Shown here one piece after another: positions 33,855 through 42,520 of a stretch of 64,000 nt of DNA. How positions within the stretch are numbered: position 1 is the stretch's first letter; each line of letters opens with the position of its first letter. Position numbers and translations under genes: made by a program. The notes beneath the pieces were generated by a model, which did no database searches, was not told where the DNA came from, and saw nothing but the letters and a program-made list of their open reading frames with translations. Location: contig NZ_CP017774.1 of NCBI RefSeq assembly GCF_001857965.1, positions 2,108,001-2,172,000 of the forward strand. Direction: 5' to 3'. The stretch is from Flavobacterium commune (GTDB lineage: Bacteria > Bacteroidota > Bacteroidia > Flavobacteriales > Flavobacteriaceae).

Positions 33855-34454
33855 ATGAGAAAAATAATTCTTTCATCGATGGTTTTGACCATGTTGTTGA
33901 TGGCTTGTAATCAAAAAAAGCAAGAGGAGCAAACAGAAAAAACAGAAGTAGAAACAGCAAAAGAACAGGAAACTGAAGCTGTTGAAGAAATTACGACAGT
34001 TAGTGATGCCGTGAAAGCATCTGTTTCTACTGAGGCAATCATTAATGGTTATTTGAAAATTAAAAATGCTTTGGCTAGTGACAATTCAGCCGAAGCAGCT
34101 AAAGTAGCAGCAGATTTTTCTAAAGCAGTTGAAGCTACTAAAACCGATAAAATAGCAGCGGAATTAAAAGATAAGTATTCTAAAACTACTGAGGAAGCCA
34201 AAAAACAAGCGGCTTTAATTGTTTCGAATTCAGGAAAAATAGACCAGCAAAGATTGTGTTTTGCTGTTTTAAGCAAAAATATAACGAGTCTGATTGCTAC
34301 TTTTGGAAGTAAACAGAAATTATATCAGGATTATTGTCCGATGTACGATGAGGGGAAAAGCGGCTATTGGATAAGCGAATTCAAAGTAATCAAGAATCCG
34401 TATTATGGTTCCGAAATGCTCGAATGTGGAGGAATGATTAAAGAAATTAAATAG
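33855..34454 (+). CDS. DUF3347 domain lipoprotein
   Basis: A 199-residue lipoprotein (VLTMLLMAC, Cys18) with a Glu/Thr-rich linker (about 20-55) and a DUF3347 domain (about 60-195). The signature end is YQDYCPMYDEGKSGYWIS followed by IKNPYYGSEMLECGG. DUF3347 domains often accompany CusB-type metal efflux adaptors and may bind copper through the Cys/Met residues. It closes the metal cluster. Confidence 0.85.
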   Translation: MRKIILSSMVLTMLLMACNQKKQEEQTEKTEVETAKEQETEAVEEITTVSDAVKASVSTEAIINGYLKIKNALASDNSAEAAKVAADFSKAVEATKTDKIAAELKDKYSKTTEEAKKQAALIVSNSGKIDQQRLCFAVLSKNITSLIATFGSKQKLYQDYCPMYDEGKSGYWISEFKVIKNPYYGSEMLECGGMIKEIK

Positions 34455-34469
34455 TGTTTTAACCATAAT

Positions 34470-34485
34470 CCCGATAGTTATCGGG
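34470..34485. repeat. Second copy of the CCCGATAG palindrome
   Basis: CCCGATAGTTATCGGG differs by one central base from the palindrome at 8125-8140. Confidence 0.8.
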
Positions 34486-34546
34486 GGAAGAAGTTTTCAC
34501 AAAGTTTACAAAGTTTTTTTTAAAATGATCTGTGATAATCTGAGTA

Positions 34547-34568
34547 ACCTGTCTGTCGGCAGACAGGT
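34547..34568. repeat. Palindromic repeat ACCTGTCTG/CAGACAGGT
   Basis: ACCTGTCTG (34547-34555), loop TCGG, and CAGACAGGT (34560-34568): a perfect 9-bp stem. I recall near-identical elements scattered in Flavobacteriia genomes, not checked here. Confidence 0.7.
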
Positions 34569-34603
34569 CTTTGGCTAAAAGTAAATATTTAGAGAATAAA
34601 ATT

Positions 34604-34668
34604 AAACCATTAAGGTAGTTAAGGTTCATTAAGTTTTTGCTTAATTTTCTTAACTACCTTAATGGTTT
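34604..34668. repeat. Long hairpin AACCATTAAGGTAGTTAAG
   Basis: AAACCATTAAGGTAGTTAAG (34604-34623) is perfectly complementary to 34649-34668 (20 bp). ATTAAG (34628-34633) and CTTAAT (34640-34645) add an inner stem. It could act as a terminator for the metal cluster, although no T-run follows directly. Confidence 0.8.
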
Positions 34669-34698
34669 TATAGGTTTTAGACCTTTATAGTTTTTTAT

Positions 34699-34706
34699 TA
34701 TTTTTG
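34699..34706 (+). promoter_or_regulatory. Possible -7 element upstream of the MOSC gene
   Basis: TATTTTTG matches TAnnTTTG and lies 12 bases before the ATG at 34719, implying a very short leader. No clear -33 element was found. Confidence 0.35.
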
Positions 34707-34718
34707 AAAAAAAATAAA

Positions 34719-35540
34719 ATGTTGCAACTTTCAGAAATCTGGATTTATCCTGTAAAATCATTGGGCGGAATTGCCTTAAAAGAAGCTAGAGTTACTGTTC
34801 GTGGTTTGGAGAATGACCGTCGTTGGTTGCTGGTGGATAAAAACGGATTGTTTCTAACCCAAAGGGAACATCCTGAATTGGCTCTTTTTCAGCCTGAAAT
34901 TGATGCTGAATTTTTGAAAATTAGCCATAAAGGAAAGCAATCCGAAGCCTTAAAAGTTAGTGTAGCTATGGATTATTTGGAGCAAAAAAGCAAAGTTAAA
35001 GTCCAAATTTGGGAGGATGAAGTAGCAGTCTATGAAGTGAGTACTGAAGCTAATATTTGGTTTTCTGAACGATTGGGTTTTGAGGCTCAATTGGTGTATA
35101 TGCCTGAGGAAAGTCACCGAAAAGTAGATCCTGATTATGCAGTGAGTGCCGATAATGAAACGGCTTTTTCAGATGGATTTCCGTTTTTATTGATTGGGCA
35201 GTCTTCCTTGGACGATTTGAATTCGAGATTAAAAAATCCTGTTCCCATTCGTTGTTTCCGGCCTAATTTTGTTTTTAGCGGTGGCAAAGCTTATCAAGAG
35301 GAAACATGGAGGGAATTTACAATTGGCAATCTTCCATTTTATGGTGTAAAACCCTGTAGTCGCTGTATTATGACTACGGTTAATCCTGAATTAGGTGCTT
35401 TTGCAGGCAAAGAGCCTTTATATACTTTGTCGAAATACAAGAAAGTAGGGAATAAGGTGTTGTTTGGTCAAAATATAATTACGCAACAACAAGGAAATGT
35501 TGCTGTGGGGGATTTAGTGACGGTTCAAAAAAGCATTTAA
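34719..35540 (+). CDS. MOSC domain protein
   Basis: About 273 residues from the ATG at 34719 (MLQLSEIWIYPVKSLGG). An N-terminal MOSC_N barrel (about 1-110) precedes a MOSC domain (about 120-270) with RFRPNF-like CFRPNFVFSG and the conserved Cys region KPCSRCIMTTVNPELG, which coordinates molybdenum cofactor in mARC and YcbX relatives. The ferredoxin domain of YcbX is absent. It probably reduces N-hydroxylated compounds or handles Moco; the substrate is unknown. Confidence 0.85.
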   Translation: MLQLSEIWIYPVKSLGGIALKEARVTVRGLENDRRWLLVDKNGLFLTQREHPELALFQPEIDAEFLKISHKGKQSEALKVSVAMDYLEQKSKVKVQIWEDEVAVYEVSTEANIWFSERLGFEAQLVYMPEESHRKVDPDYAVSADNETAFSDGFPFLLIGQSSLDDLNSRLKNPVPIRCFRPNFVFSGGKAYQEETWREFTIGNLPFYGVKPCSRCIMTTVNPELGAFAGKEPLYTLSKYKKVGNKVLFGQNIITQQQGNVAVGDLVTVQKSI

Positions 35541-35929
35541 TTCGTTTTTACAGAACCTGAGCAGACGTCTCCTTCTTCTATTCCGTTGAGCCAGATTGTT
35601 AGATTTTTTATTCGGCTTTCAGTCAATTCAGTTAAATAGATTGCTCTACAAGTAGGCTGAATGCTCCCGTAATAGTAGTTCGGATAGTTGGGGTATTTCA
35701 TATCCATCTCGGCATCTCGAAAAGTGATCCAAATGCGTTGTGATTTTTTTAAATTCTCCACAAACAGTTTGTCTGACTTGTATTTGATTAAAATTTGTTG
35801 ATAGACTGTGTTTAGGTTTTTGTCTGCTTTATCGTAAATATCATAGGCTTTTTGATTTATTTCAGCCTGCGTTTGGGAAAAACAATTGATGCTAAAAGTA
35901 AGCAAGAGTGATAGGATGATTTTGTTCAT
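35537..35929 (-). CDS. LprI-like protein (DUF1311)
   Basis: About 130 residues from the ATG at 35929 with a signal peptide (INCFSQ, near residue 18). The pattern KADKNLNTVYQQI, KSQRIWITFRDAEMD, and Cys residues in PTCRAIYLTELTESRIKNL fit DUF1311, the lysozyme-inhibitor LprI-like family. Two Cys residues (PTC and DVC) may form a disulfide. It lies 32 bases downstream of the TPR gene in the same direction. It overlaps the convergent MOSC gene end by 4 bases. Confidence 0.82.
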   Translation of the reverse strand: MNKIILSLLLTFSINCFSQTQAEINQKAYDIYDKADKNLNTVYQQILIKYKSDKLFVENLKKSQRIWITFRDAEMDMKYPNYPNYYYGSIQPTCRAIYLTELTESRIKNLTIWLNGIEEGDVCSGSVKTN

Positions 35930-35961
35930 GTTTTTTGTTTTGAGTGAATATAAATTATAAC

Positions 35962-36660
35962 TTAAAAAACAGAAATAAGAAAATCCCATTTGTTCCATAA
36001 ATCGACATTATGACCATTCTGTTTTGCAGCGATATAAGTAACAGTGTTTTTCAGAATTGACATTATTTCTGTTGTTACAAGGTCATAATCTTCCTTACTG
36101 GATGCGGGTTTAAATATGTTGCCAGTGTTAAATTCATTGTGTTTGTTTATGCTAATTGAAAGAACGTTTCTTCCTCTAGCTTTTTCTTTTAAGATTTTCG
36201 ATTTGTTAAAGGCTTTGTTAATAGCTGAAAGATATACAGGATTTAAATTATTGTTCTTGATTAATGGATATTCTTTGTCTTTGTATATAAATTTGGGTTT
36301 TTCTTCTACTTCTTCAATGGAGTATTTATTTTCGCCTCTGTAGTTAGGGCAATATTCAGCAAGATACTTAACAACTCTCATGTCGTTTAACGAATATATT
36401 TTATAGAAATGCTCACAAGCATTATCTGTTTCTCCTAATTTTAATTCAACTGCAGCAAGATTGTATAAATATTCATGATTCCATGAAACGGAGTCAGTTA
36501 CTTTGGTGTAAATTTCTTTAGCTAAAGCAAAATTATTCTCGGAATACGCTTTCTCTCCTTCTGCCAATAATTTATTTAAATTAGTGTAATTTGTTTTTGT
36601 GGTTTGTGAAATCCCAATTTGGCTTAAAAAAAAGAATAATAATAAAAAAGATTGTTTCAT
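35962..36660 (-). CDS. TPR-containing secreted protein, possible TonB-like C-terminus
   Basis: A 232-residue protein with a signal peptide (IGISQ, near residue 19) and two to three TPR-like helices (about 25-105; ALAKEIYTKVTDSVSW, YLYNLAAVELKLGETDNACE). The C-terminal 90 residues have strand and helix spacing that recalls a degenerate TonB C-terminal domain (VLSISINKHNEFN; LWNKWDFLISV), a weak inference. It forms a likely two-gene transcript with the LprI-like gene. Confidence 0.6.
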   Translation of the reverse strand: MKQSFLLLFFFLSQIGISQTTKTNYTNLNKLLAEGEKAYSENNFALAKEIYTKVTDSVSWNHEYLYNLAAVELKLGETDNACEHFYKIYSLNDMRVVKYLAEYCPNYRGENKYSIEEVEEKPKFIYKDKEYPLIKNNNLNPVYLSAINKAFNKSKILKEKARGRNVLSISINKHNEFNTGNIFKPASSKEDYDLVTTEIMSILKNTVTYIAAKQNGHNVDLWNKWDFLISVF

Positions 36661-36860
36661 GATTTCTTTTGATTGTTTTGAATGAAATTAGTTAACATTT
36701 TTTCAAATATAAAAAATATTCTTACTTTTTTTTAAGCAGGTGTTACTTTTTTATTTAGGTATAATTAGATAAAATCATTTTAGTAATTACTTTTTCTGTT
36801 ATCCAGTTTTTTAATAAATAACTGCCTTAAATTCAATCCCGAAGGTTCGGAATAAAAAGC

Positions 36861-36891
36861 TTGGTTGGCTTGCGAAAATTTTATAATTTTG
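36861..36891 (+). promoter_or_regulatory. Predicted promoter of tig
   Basis: TTGGTTGG at 36861-36868 and TAATTTTG at 36884-36891, the latter fitting TAnnTTTG; spacing is 16 or 20 bases depending on the TTG used. The rest of the gap 36661-36860 shows only AT-rich sequence and a short CCGAA/TTCGG hairpin near 36840. Confidence 0.5.
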
Positions 36892-36925
36892 CCAGCCAAT
36901 TTTATTATGTAAATTAAAGAAGAAG

Positions 36926-38251
36926 ATGGATATTAAAAGAGTAGCAATTGATGCTGTAACTGAAACCATTGTAATGACTGTGGTACACATGGATTACAAA
37001 GGACAAGTAGCCAAAAGAATCAACGAAAAAATGCCTTTGGCGCAAGTAAAAGGATTTAGAAAAGGGGCTGTGCCTAAAGACTTAGTTGAAAAACAATACG
37101 GAAAAGCAATTAAACAAGAAGAGGTTAAGAAAGTTGTTGACTTGGCTTTAGAGCGTTATATTCAATCTGAAAGATTAAATCTTCTTGGAACTCCACTTGC
37201 TAAAGTAAACGAAGAATTAGATTGGTCTGCTGAAGAATTGACTTTTGAATTCGAAATTGGTTTAGTGCCAAACTTCGAATTAGACTTAGATGCTAAAAAC
37301 GATATCGTAAAATATGTAGTTACTGCTGATGATAAATTAATCGATGGTCAGGTAGCTCGTATCCAAAAACAATTTGGTACTGCAATTCCTCAGGAAGTTG
37401 TTGAAGCTACTTCTGACATCAAAGGAATTTTTACTAACGAGGCTGAAGGAATTGGTAACACAACTACTATTTCATTAGATATTTTCAAAGACAAAGCTAC
37501 TGCTGATAAATTCATCGGTAAAAAAGTGGGTGATGTTGTTACTGTAAACACTAGCGGTTTATTTGAAGACGATCACCAATTGATGGATTACTTAAAAGTA
37601 GGTCATGATAACGTTCACGGTTTAGCAATTGATGTAGATTTCGTTATCGAGGCTATTAGTGTTTCTGAGCCAGCTGAATTGAATCAAGAGTTATTCGACA
37701 AATTGTTTGGAGAAGGAAAAGTAGCTTCATTGGAAGATTTGAAATCAAAAATCAAAGAAGATGCTGAATCTCAATTTGCTCAACAAGCGGATCAAAAATT
37801 ATTAGGTGATGTTACTGAGTTTTTAATCGAAAACACAAAATTCGATTTGCCAGCTGAATTCCTTAAAAAATGGTTGCAAACTGTAGGTGAGAAAAAATTA
37901 TCTCCAGAAGAAGCTGAAGTAGAATATGCACGTTCTGAAAAAGGATTGCGTTTCCAATTAATCGAAGGAAAAGCTTTGGCTCAAAATGATATCAAAATCA
38001 CTTTTGAAGACTTAAAAGAATTCACTGCTAAAAACATCAGAGTTCAAATGGCTCAATTCGGGCAAACAAATCCTACTGACGAAGAAGTTCAAGGAATTGT
38101 AGCTAGAGTTTTGTCTAACCAAGACGAAGTAAAAAGACTTTCTGATCAGGTAGTTGCTGAAAAATTATTGGAATTGTTCAAAGAAAAAGCAAACCCAACA
38201 ACTAAAGAAGTGACTTACGAAGAATTTATTGCTGCTTCTTACGGAGAATAA
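36926..38251 (+). CDS. tig: Trigger factor
   Basis: A 441-residue ribosome-associated chaperone. The N-terminal ribosome-binding domain (about 1-115) has KVKGFRKGAVPKDLVEKQYG, the family's GFRxGxxP signature. A diverged FKBP-like middle domain (about 130-240) and a helical C-terminal chaperone domain (about 260-441) follow. It lies upstream of clpP and clpX, as in many bacteria. An 8-bp hairpin with a T-run ends the gene at 38308-38337. Confidence 0.95.
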   Translation: MDIKRVAIDAVTETIVMTVVHMDYKGQVAKRINEKMPLAQVKGFRKGAVPKDLVEKQYGKAIKQEEVKKVVDLALERYIQSERLNLLGTPLAKVNEELDWSAEELTFEFEIGLVPNFELDLDAKNDIVKYVVTADDKLIDGQVARIQKQFGTAIPQEVVEATSDIKGIFTNEAEGIGNTTTISLDIFKDKATADKFIGKKVGDVVTVNTSGLFEDDHQLMDYLKVGHDNVHGLAIDVDFVIEAISVSEPAELNQELFDKLFGEGKVASLEDLKSKIKEDAESQFAQQADQKLLGDVTEFLIENTKFDLPAEFLKKWLQTVGEKKLSPEEAEVEYARSEKGLRFQLIEGKALAQNDIKITFEDLKEFTAKNIRVQMAQFGQTNPTDEEVQGIVARVLSNQDEVKRLSDQVVAEKLLELFKEKANPTTKEVTYEEFIAASYGE

Positions 38252-38307
38252 ATAATTTCGGGAATAGCTGTAGGCATTAGCCAAAAGTTAAAAAAATAGT
38301 TATATTT

Positions 38308-38337
38308 GAGCGTCAGAAGTTTTTTTGACGCTCTTTT
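38308..38337 (+). terminator. Terminator of tig
   Basis: GAGCGTCA (38308-38315) pairs with TGACGCTC (38326-38333), followed by TTTT. Confidence 0.75.
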
Positions 38338-38340
38338 GTT

Positions 38341-38490
38341 TTTAATTGTTTCAGGAGCAAAATACAGCTATACGCTACAAGTTTTTTCATCCGTTTCAGT
38401 TTTTTAAAATTCTTGAAAGAGCTTCCTTCGGTCGCTTTACAAGAATAAAAAAACTAAAAAACGGATTTCAAAAAGCTTTTCGCTGTTATC
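38341..38490. repeat. Large hairpin-forming intergenic repeat between tig and clpP
   Basis: The 341-base gap 38252-38592 holds no gene. ATCCGTTTCAGTTTTTT at 38389 and following is largely complementary to the stretch ending at 38466 (CTAAAAAACGGAT). Arms of 27 bases each (38389-38415 and 38440-38466) have a few mismatches and enclose a smaller stem (AAAG-AGC with GCTTT) around CTTCCTTCGG. Outer partial pairing adds AGCTATACGCT with the CGCTGTTATCT region. I recall elements worded like this in many Flavobacterium genomes. Confidence 0.65.
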
Positions 38491-38592
38491 TGGGCTAAAA
38501 AACAAGACATAATGGCATTATTTGTAAAGAGGTATAACCTTTGTACAAGTACAACAGAACGAGATATAACGTAAAACTTAGAACAAATAAAT

Positions 38593-39264
38593 ATGAACTA
38601 CGGTAAAGAATTTAAAAAGTTTGCTACAAAGCACCAAGGAGTAAATGCCATGTACTACGATAAAATCGTTGCGGCAATGAATCCTACTAATATGACTCCA
38701 TATATTATTGAAGAACGTCAGTTGAATATTTCGCAACTAGATGTTTTCTCAAGGCTGATGATGGATAGAATCATTTTCCTGGGAACAGGAATTGATGACC
38801 AAATTGCAAACATCGTTCAGGCACAATTACTTTTCTTAGAAAGTGCTGATGCTTCTAAGGATATTCAGATTTATTTGAACTCTCCGGGAGGAAGTGTTTA
38901 CGCAGGATTAGGAATTTATGACACCATGCAATACATCAAACCTGATGTAGCAACAATTTGTACAGGAATGGCAGCTTCTATGGGAGCAGTATTGTTATGT
39001 GCAGGTGCAGCAGGAAAACGTTCGGCTTTACCACATTCAAGAGTAATGATTCACCAACCATCAGGAGGAGCGCAAGGAGTTGCTTCGGATATGGAAATCA
39101 ACTTACGCGAAATGTTGAAACTGAAAGATGAGTTATACCGAATTATATCTCACCATTCAGGACAAGAATTCGATAAAGTATATGCCGATTCAGAGCGTGA
39201 CTACTGGATGATTGCAGAAGAAGCAAAACAGTACGGAATGATTGATGAGGTTTTAAAAAGATAA
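38593..39264 (+). CDS. clpP: ClpP ATP-dependent protease proteolytic subunit
   Basis: A 223-residue serine peptidase forming the tetradecameric proteolytic chamber. The catalytic Ser129 (GMAASMGAVL), His154 (RVMIHQP) and a downstream Asp are in place. The first 30 residues before TPYIIEERQ form a longer propeptide-like N-terminus than in E. coli. The start is an ATG. It lies 80 bases upstream of clpX. Confidence 0.96.
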   Translation: MNYGKEFKKFATKHQGVNAMYYDKIVAAMNPTNMTPYIIEERQLNISQLDVFSRLMMDRIIFLGTGIDDQIANIVQAQLLFLESADASKDIQIYLNSPGGSVYAGLGIYDTMQYIKPDVATICTGMAASMGAVLLCAGAAGKRSALPHSRVMIHQPSGGAQGVASDMEINLREMLKLKDELYRIISHHSGQEFDKVYADSERDYWMIAEEAKQYGMIDEVLKR

Positions 39265-39271
39265 TTTAGAT

Positions 39272-39336
39272 GGAAGTTAGAAGCTGGAAGCTGGGAAAAA
39301 AACCTAACTTCCAACTTCTAACTTCTCTCTTCTAAC
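39272..39336. repeat. Inverted repeat between clpP and clpX
   Basis: GAAGTTAGAAG (39273-39283) is perfectly complementary to CTTCTAACTTC (39315-39325); variants AAGCTGGAAGCTGG and TTCTAACTT extend it on both sides. It would form a hairpin in a joint clpP-clpX RNA. Similar wording is recalled from other Flavobacterium gaps. Confidence 0.75.
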
Positions 39337-39344
39337 TTAAAAAG

Positions 39345-40577
39345 ATGGCAAAAGAAGTATTAGAATGTTCGTTTTGTGGAAGGAAAAAGCCAGAAACCAA
39401 TTTATTGATTGCTGGAATTAATGCGCACATTTGCGACAGATGTATCGAACAAGCTCACGGAATTGTTCTGGAAGAATTGAAATCAAGCGGAAGTTCAAAA
39501 TTAGTTGGTGATTTGATTTTGCAAAAACCAAAAGAAATTAGAGCTTTCCTGGATCAATATGTAATCGGACAAGACCAGACTAAAAAAGTAATGTCGGTGG
39601 CGGTTTACAATCACTACAAACGTTTAATGCAACAGCAATTGGACGATGAGGTAGAGATTGAAAAAAGTAACATCATCATGGTGGGACAAACAGGAACTGG
39701 AAAAACATTAGTAGCAAAAACCATTGCTAAAATGTTAGATGTTCCTTTGGCTATCGTGGATGCAACAGTTTTAACTGAGGCTGGTTATGTAGGGGAAGAT
39801 GTGGAAACTATTTTGACACGTCTTTTACAGGCTGCTGATTATGATGTGGCTAAGGCTGAACGCGGAATCGTGTTTATTGACGAGATTGATAAAATTGCTC
39901 GTAAGAGCGACAATCCATCAATCACTCGTGACGTATCGGGTGAAGGAGTGCAACAGGCATTGTTGAAATTATTAGAAGGAACGGTTGTAAACGTACCGCC
40001 AAAAGGAGGACGTAAACACCCAGACCAAAAATTTGTGGAAGTAAACACCCAAAACATTTTGTTTATTGCCGGTGGTGCTTTTGATGGAGTAGAACGTATT
40101 ATCTCTAAACGTTTGAACCGTCAGGCTGTGGGTTATTCTACGTCAAAAAATGAAGACAATATTGATAAGGAAAATCTTTTGCAATACATCATTCCAAAAG
40201 ACATCAAAGATTTTGGATTGATTCCGGAAATAATTGGCCGTTTACCGGTGTTAACGCACATGGATCCTTTGGATAGAGAAACATTGCGTTCTATTTTAAC
40301 ACAGCCTAAAAATGCTTTAATCAAGCAATACCAAAAGTTATTCTTAATGGATGATGTGGAATTCACTATCACTAATGAAGCTTTGGATTTTATTGTGGAT
40401 AAAGCATTGGAATACAAATTAGGAGCTCGTGGATTGCGTTCGCTTTGCGAGGCTATCTTAACCGATGCGATGTATGAATTACCAAGTTCTGATGATAAAA
40501 TATTAGAAATTGATGTAGATTATGCTAAGGAAACTTTGAATAAAAATTTATTGAAGCGTTTAGAGATTGCTTCTTAA
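39345..40577 (+). CDS. clpX: ClpX ATP-dependent protease ATP-binding subunit
   Basis: A 410-residue AAA+ unfoldase. The zinc-binding domain has four Cys (CSFCGRKK and CDRC, residues 8-33). Walker A is GQTGTGKT (114-121), Walker B is [12 protein letters not shown], and the sensor and C-terminal helices follow (KLGARGLRS). The ClpP-docking IGF loop position reads [11 protein letters not shown], as I recall for Bacteroidota. It works with ClpP encoded just upstream and has a strong terminator. Confidence 0.97.
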   Translation: MAKEVLECSFCGRKKPETNLLIAGINAHICDRCIEQAHGIVLEELKSSGSSKLVGDLILQKPKEIRAFLDQYVIGQDQTKKVMSVAVYNHYKRLMQQQLDDEVEIEKSNIIMVGQTGTGKTLVAKTIAKMLDVPLAIVDATVLTEAGYVGEDVETILTRLLQAADYDVAKAERGIVFIDEIDKIARKSDNPSITRDVSGEGVQQALLKLLEGTVVNVPPKGGRKHPDQKFVEVNTQNILFIAGGAFDGVERIISKRLNRQAVGYSTSKNEDNIDKENLLQYIIPKDIKDFGLIPEIIGRLPVLTHMDPLDRETLRSILTQPKNALIKQYQKLFLMDDVEFTITNEALDFIVDKALEYKLGARGLRSLCEAILTDAMYELPSSDDKILEIDVDYAKETLNKNLLKRLEIAS

Positions 40578-40599
40578 TTTTTTTGATTTATAAAATTTC

Positions 40600-40637
40600 A
40601 AACCCGTCTCGTTTTTTAGAACGAGACGGGTTTTTTT
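40600..40637 (+). terminator. Terminator of clpX
   Basis: AAACCCGTCTCGTT (40600-40613) pairs with AACGAGACGGGTTT (40620-40633) as a perfect 14-bp stem with a six-base loop and T-run to 40637. Confidence 0.95.
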
Positions 40638-40747
40638 ATGCGGATTATTTCTTTAAAATTAACTCTTTGTAAAAAACATAAAATCTGCTTTTTTATACGC
40701 AATATATTGTCGATTTTTGTCGCTTCTAAAATCAATACAGACTAAAA

Positions 40748-41986
40748 ATGGCAATTGAGGATAAAGAGATTATTTTATTAAAAGTTTCTGGTCAGGATAA
40801 ACCAGGGGTAACTGCTGGTTTAACATCAGTTTTGGCAACCTATAATGCCATTGTTTTAGACATTGGACAAGCCGATATTCATGATACACTTTCTTTAGGA
40901 ATTTTGTTCGAAATCGAAGCAGGTTCTTCTTCAGCGCCGGTTTTAAAAGACTTGTTGTTTAAAGCCTATGAATTGGGAATCAAAGTAAAGTTTATCCCAA
41001 TTACAATTGCAGATTACGAAAGTTGGGTAAAAGCACAGTCTAAGCAACGTTACATTATTAATATTTTAGGTGAAACATTGGCTGCGGCACAACTGGCTGC
41101 GGTGACTAAAATAATGTCCGATCAAAATCTAAATATTGATTCGATAAAAAGATTAACAGGAAGAACTTCGGTTGTAGAAACAGAAATTTATCCTCGTTCC
41201 TGCGTGCAATTATCCGTTTCGGGAGAAATTGTTGATAAGAGTGCTATGGCGGCAAGTTTTATGGAAATTTCAAGAACCTTAGATGTTGATATTTCTTTCC
41301 AGGAAGATAATATCTACAGAAGAAACAGACGTTTGGTGTGTTTTGATATGGATTCTACCTTGATTCAAACCGAAGTAATTGACGAATTGGCTGAATTAGC
41401 CGGTGTGGGTGAACAAGTGAAAGCTATTACTGAATCGGCGATGAATGGTGAGATTGATTTTAGCGAAAGCTTTAAGAAACGCATGGCTTTGTTAGAAGGT
41501 TTAAGTGAAGATGTATTGCATAATGTGGCCATCAATTTGCCAATAACAAAAGGAGCACATCGATTGATGAAAGCCTTGAAATACTACGGTTATAAAACCG
41601 CTATTTTGTCGGGAGGATTTACTTATTTCGGTCATTATTTGCAAAAAGAATTAGGTATTGATTATGTGCACGCCAACGAATTGGAAATTAAAGATGGTAA
41701 GCTGACAGGTAATTATATTGGTGAAATTGTTGATGGTCAAAAGAAAGCTGAATTTTTACAGGCTATTGCTGAAAAAGAAGGTATTCATATCAACCAAACC
41801 ATTGCTGTGGGTGATGGAGCAAACGATTTGCCAATGATTAATTTAGCGGGATTAGGAATTGCTTTTCATGCGAAACCTACAGTAAAAGAAAGTGCAGCCA
41901 CTTCTATTTCTAGTCTGGGACTTGACGGAGTTTTGTATCTTTTAGGTTACCATGATCGTCATATTGATATGATGGACAATATCTAA
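40748..41986 (+). CDS. serB: Phosphoserine phosphatase with N-terminal ACT domains
   Basis: A 412-residue enzyme. Two ACT-like domains occupy about 1-185 (LLKVSGQDKPGVTAGL; YIINILGETLAAAQLAAV), a likely serine- or amino-acid-sensing unit. The HAD phosphatase domain follows with nucleophile Asp200 and Asp202 (CFDMDSTLIQTEVID), Ser in AILSGGFTYF, Lys in VDGQKKAEF and Asp pair in VGDGANDLPM. It makes serine from phosphoserine. It is monocistronic between two strong terminators. Confidence 0.95.
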   Translation: MAIEDKEIILLKVSGQDKPGVTAGLTSVLATYNAIVLDIGQADIHDTLSLGILFEIEAGSSSAPVLKDLLFKAYELGIKVKFIPITIADYESWVKAQSKQRYIINILGETLAAAQLAAVTKIMSDQNLNIDSIKRLTGRTSVVETEIYPRSCVQLSVSGEIVDKSAMAASFMEISRTLDVDISFQEDNIYRRNRRLVCFDMDSTLIQTEVIDELAELAGVGEQVKAITESAMNGEIDFSESFKKRMALLEGLSEDVLHNVAINLPITKGAHRLMKALKYYGYKTAILSGGFTYFGHYLQKELGIDYVHANELEIKDGKLTGNYIGEIVDGQKKAEFLQAIAEKEGIHINQTIAVGDGANDLPMINLAGLGIAFHAKPTVKESAATSISSLGLDGVLYLLGYHDRHIDMMDNI

Positions 41987-42008
41987 ACAACATAAATATA
42001 ACATTTTC

Positions 42009-42044
42009 AAAACCTTAGTTCAAATTTGAACTAAGGTTTTTTTT
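42009..42044 (+). terminator. Perfect 32-bp palindromic terminator after serB
   Basis: The two 16-base halves of 42009-42040 (AAAACCTTAGTTCAAA and its complement) form a perfect palindrome, followed by TTTT. Similar wording occurs in the terminator at 44392. Confidence 0.9.
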
Positions 42045-42098
42045 ATTCCGTTAAATTTAAAATCGTATTTTTATAATACGAACTCAAAATAGAAAACA

Positions 42099-42509
42099 AT
42101 GATAACAGTTCAAACAAAAATTCAAGCTTCCATAGATAAGATTTGGGATCTATGGACATTGCCGGAGCATATTATCCAGTGGAATATGGCTTCTGAAGAC
42201 TGGCACACACCTTTTGCAGAGAATGATTTGAAAGTAGGTGGTAGATTTAAATCGACTATGGCTTCAAAAGACGGGACAATGAGTTTTGATTTTGTTGGAA
42301 CTTATTCCGCTATCTTAGATAAAAAATTAATCGCTTATACTATCGAGGACGGAAGAGTGGTAATTATCGTTTTTGAGGAGCTGGAAGATGGGTTTGAAGT
42401 CAGGGAATATTTTGAACCGGAATCCGTAAATTCAGAGGAATTACAGCATCAGGGTTGGCAGGCTATTTTAGATAATTTTAAAAAATATGTTGAAAATAAT
42501 TTGAGTTAA
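42099..42509 (+). CDS. SRPBCC family protein (AHSA1-like)
   Basis: A 136-residue START-like domain: ITVQTKIQASIDKIWDLWTL at the start, KVGGRFKSTMASKDGTMSFD and the C-terminal HQGWQAILDNFKKYVE helix. The family binds hydrophobic ligands in a helix-grip pocket. The ligand is unknown. It is first in a run of five small genes of SRPBCC and VOC families separated by 2-21 bases. Confidence 0.88.
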   Translation: MITVQTKIQASIDKIWDLWTLPEHIIQWNMASEDWHTPFAENDLKVGGRFKSTMASKDGTMSFDFVGTYSAILDKKLIAYTIEDGRVVIIVFEELEDGFEVREYFEPESVNSEELQHQGWQAILDNFKKYVENNLS

Positions 42510-42520
42510 ATTCAATAACG

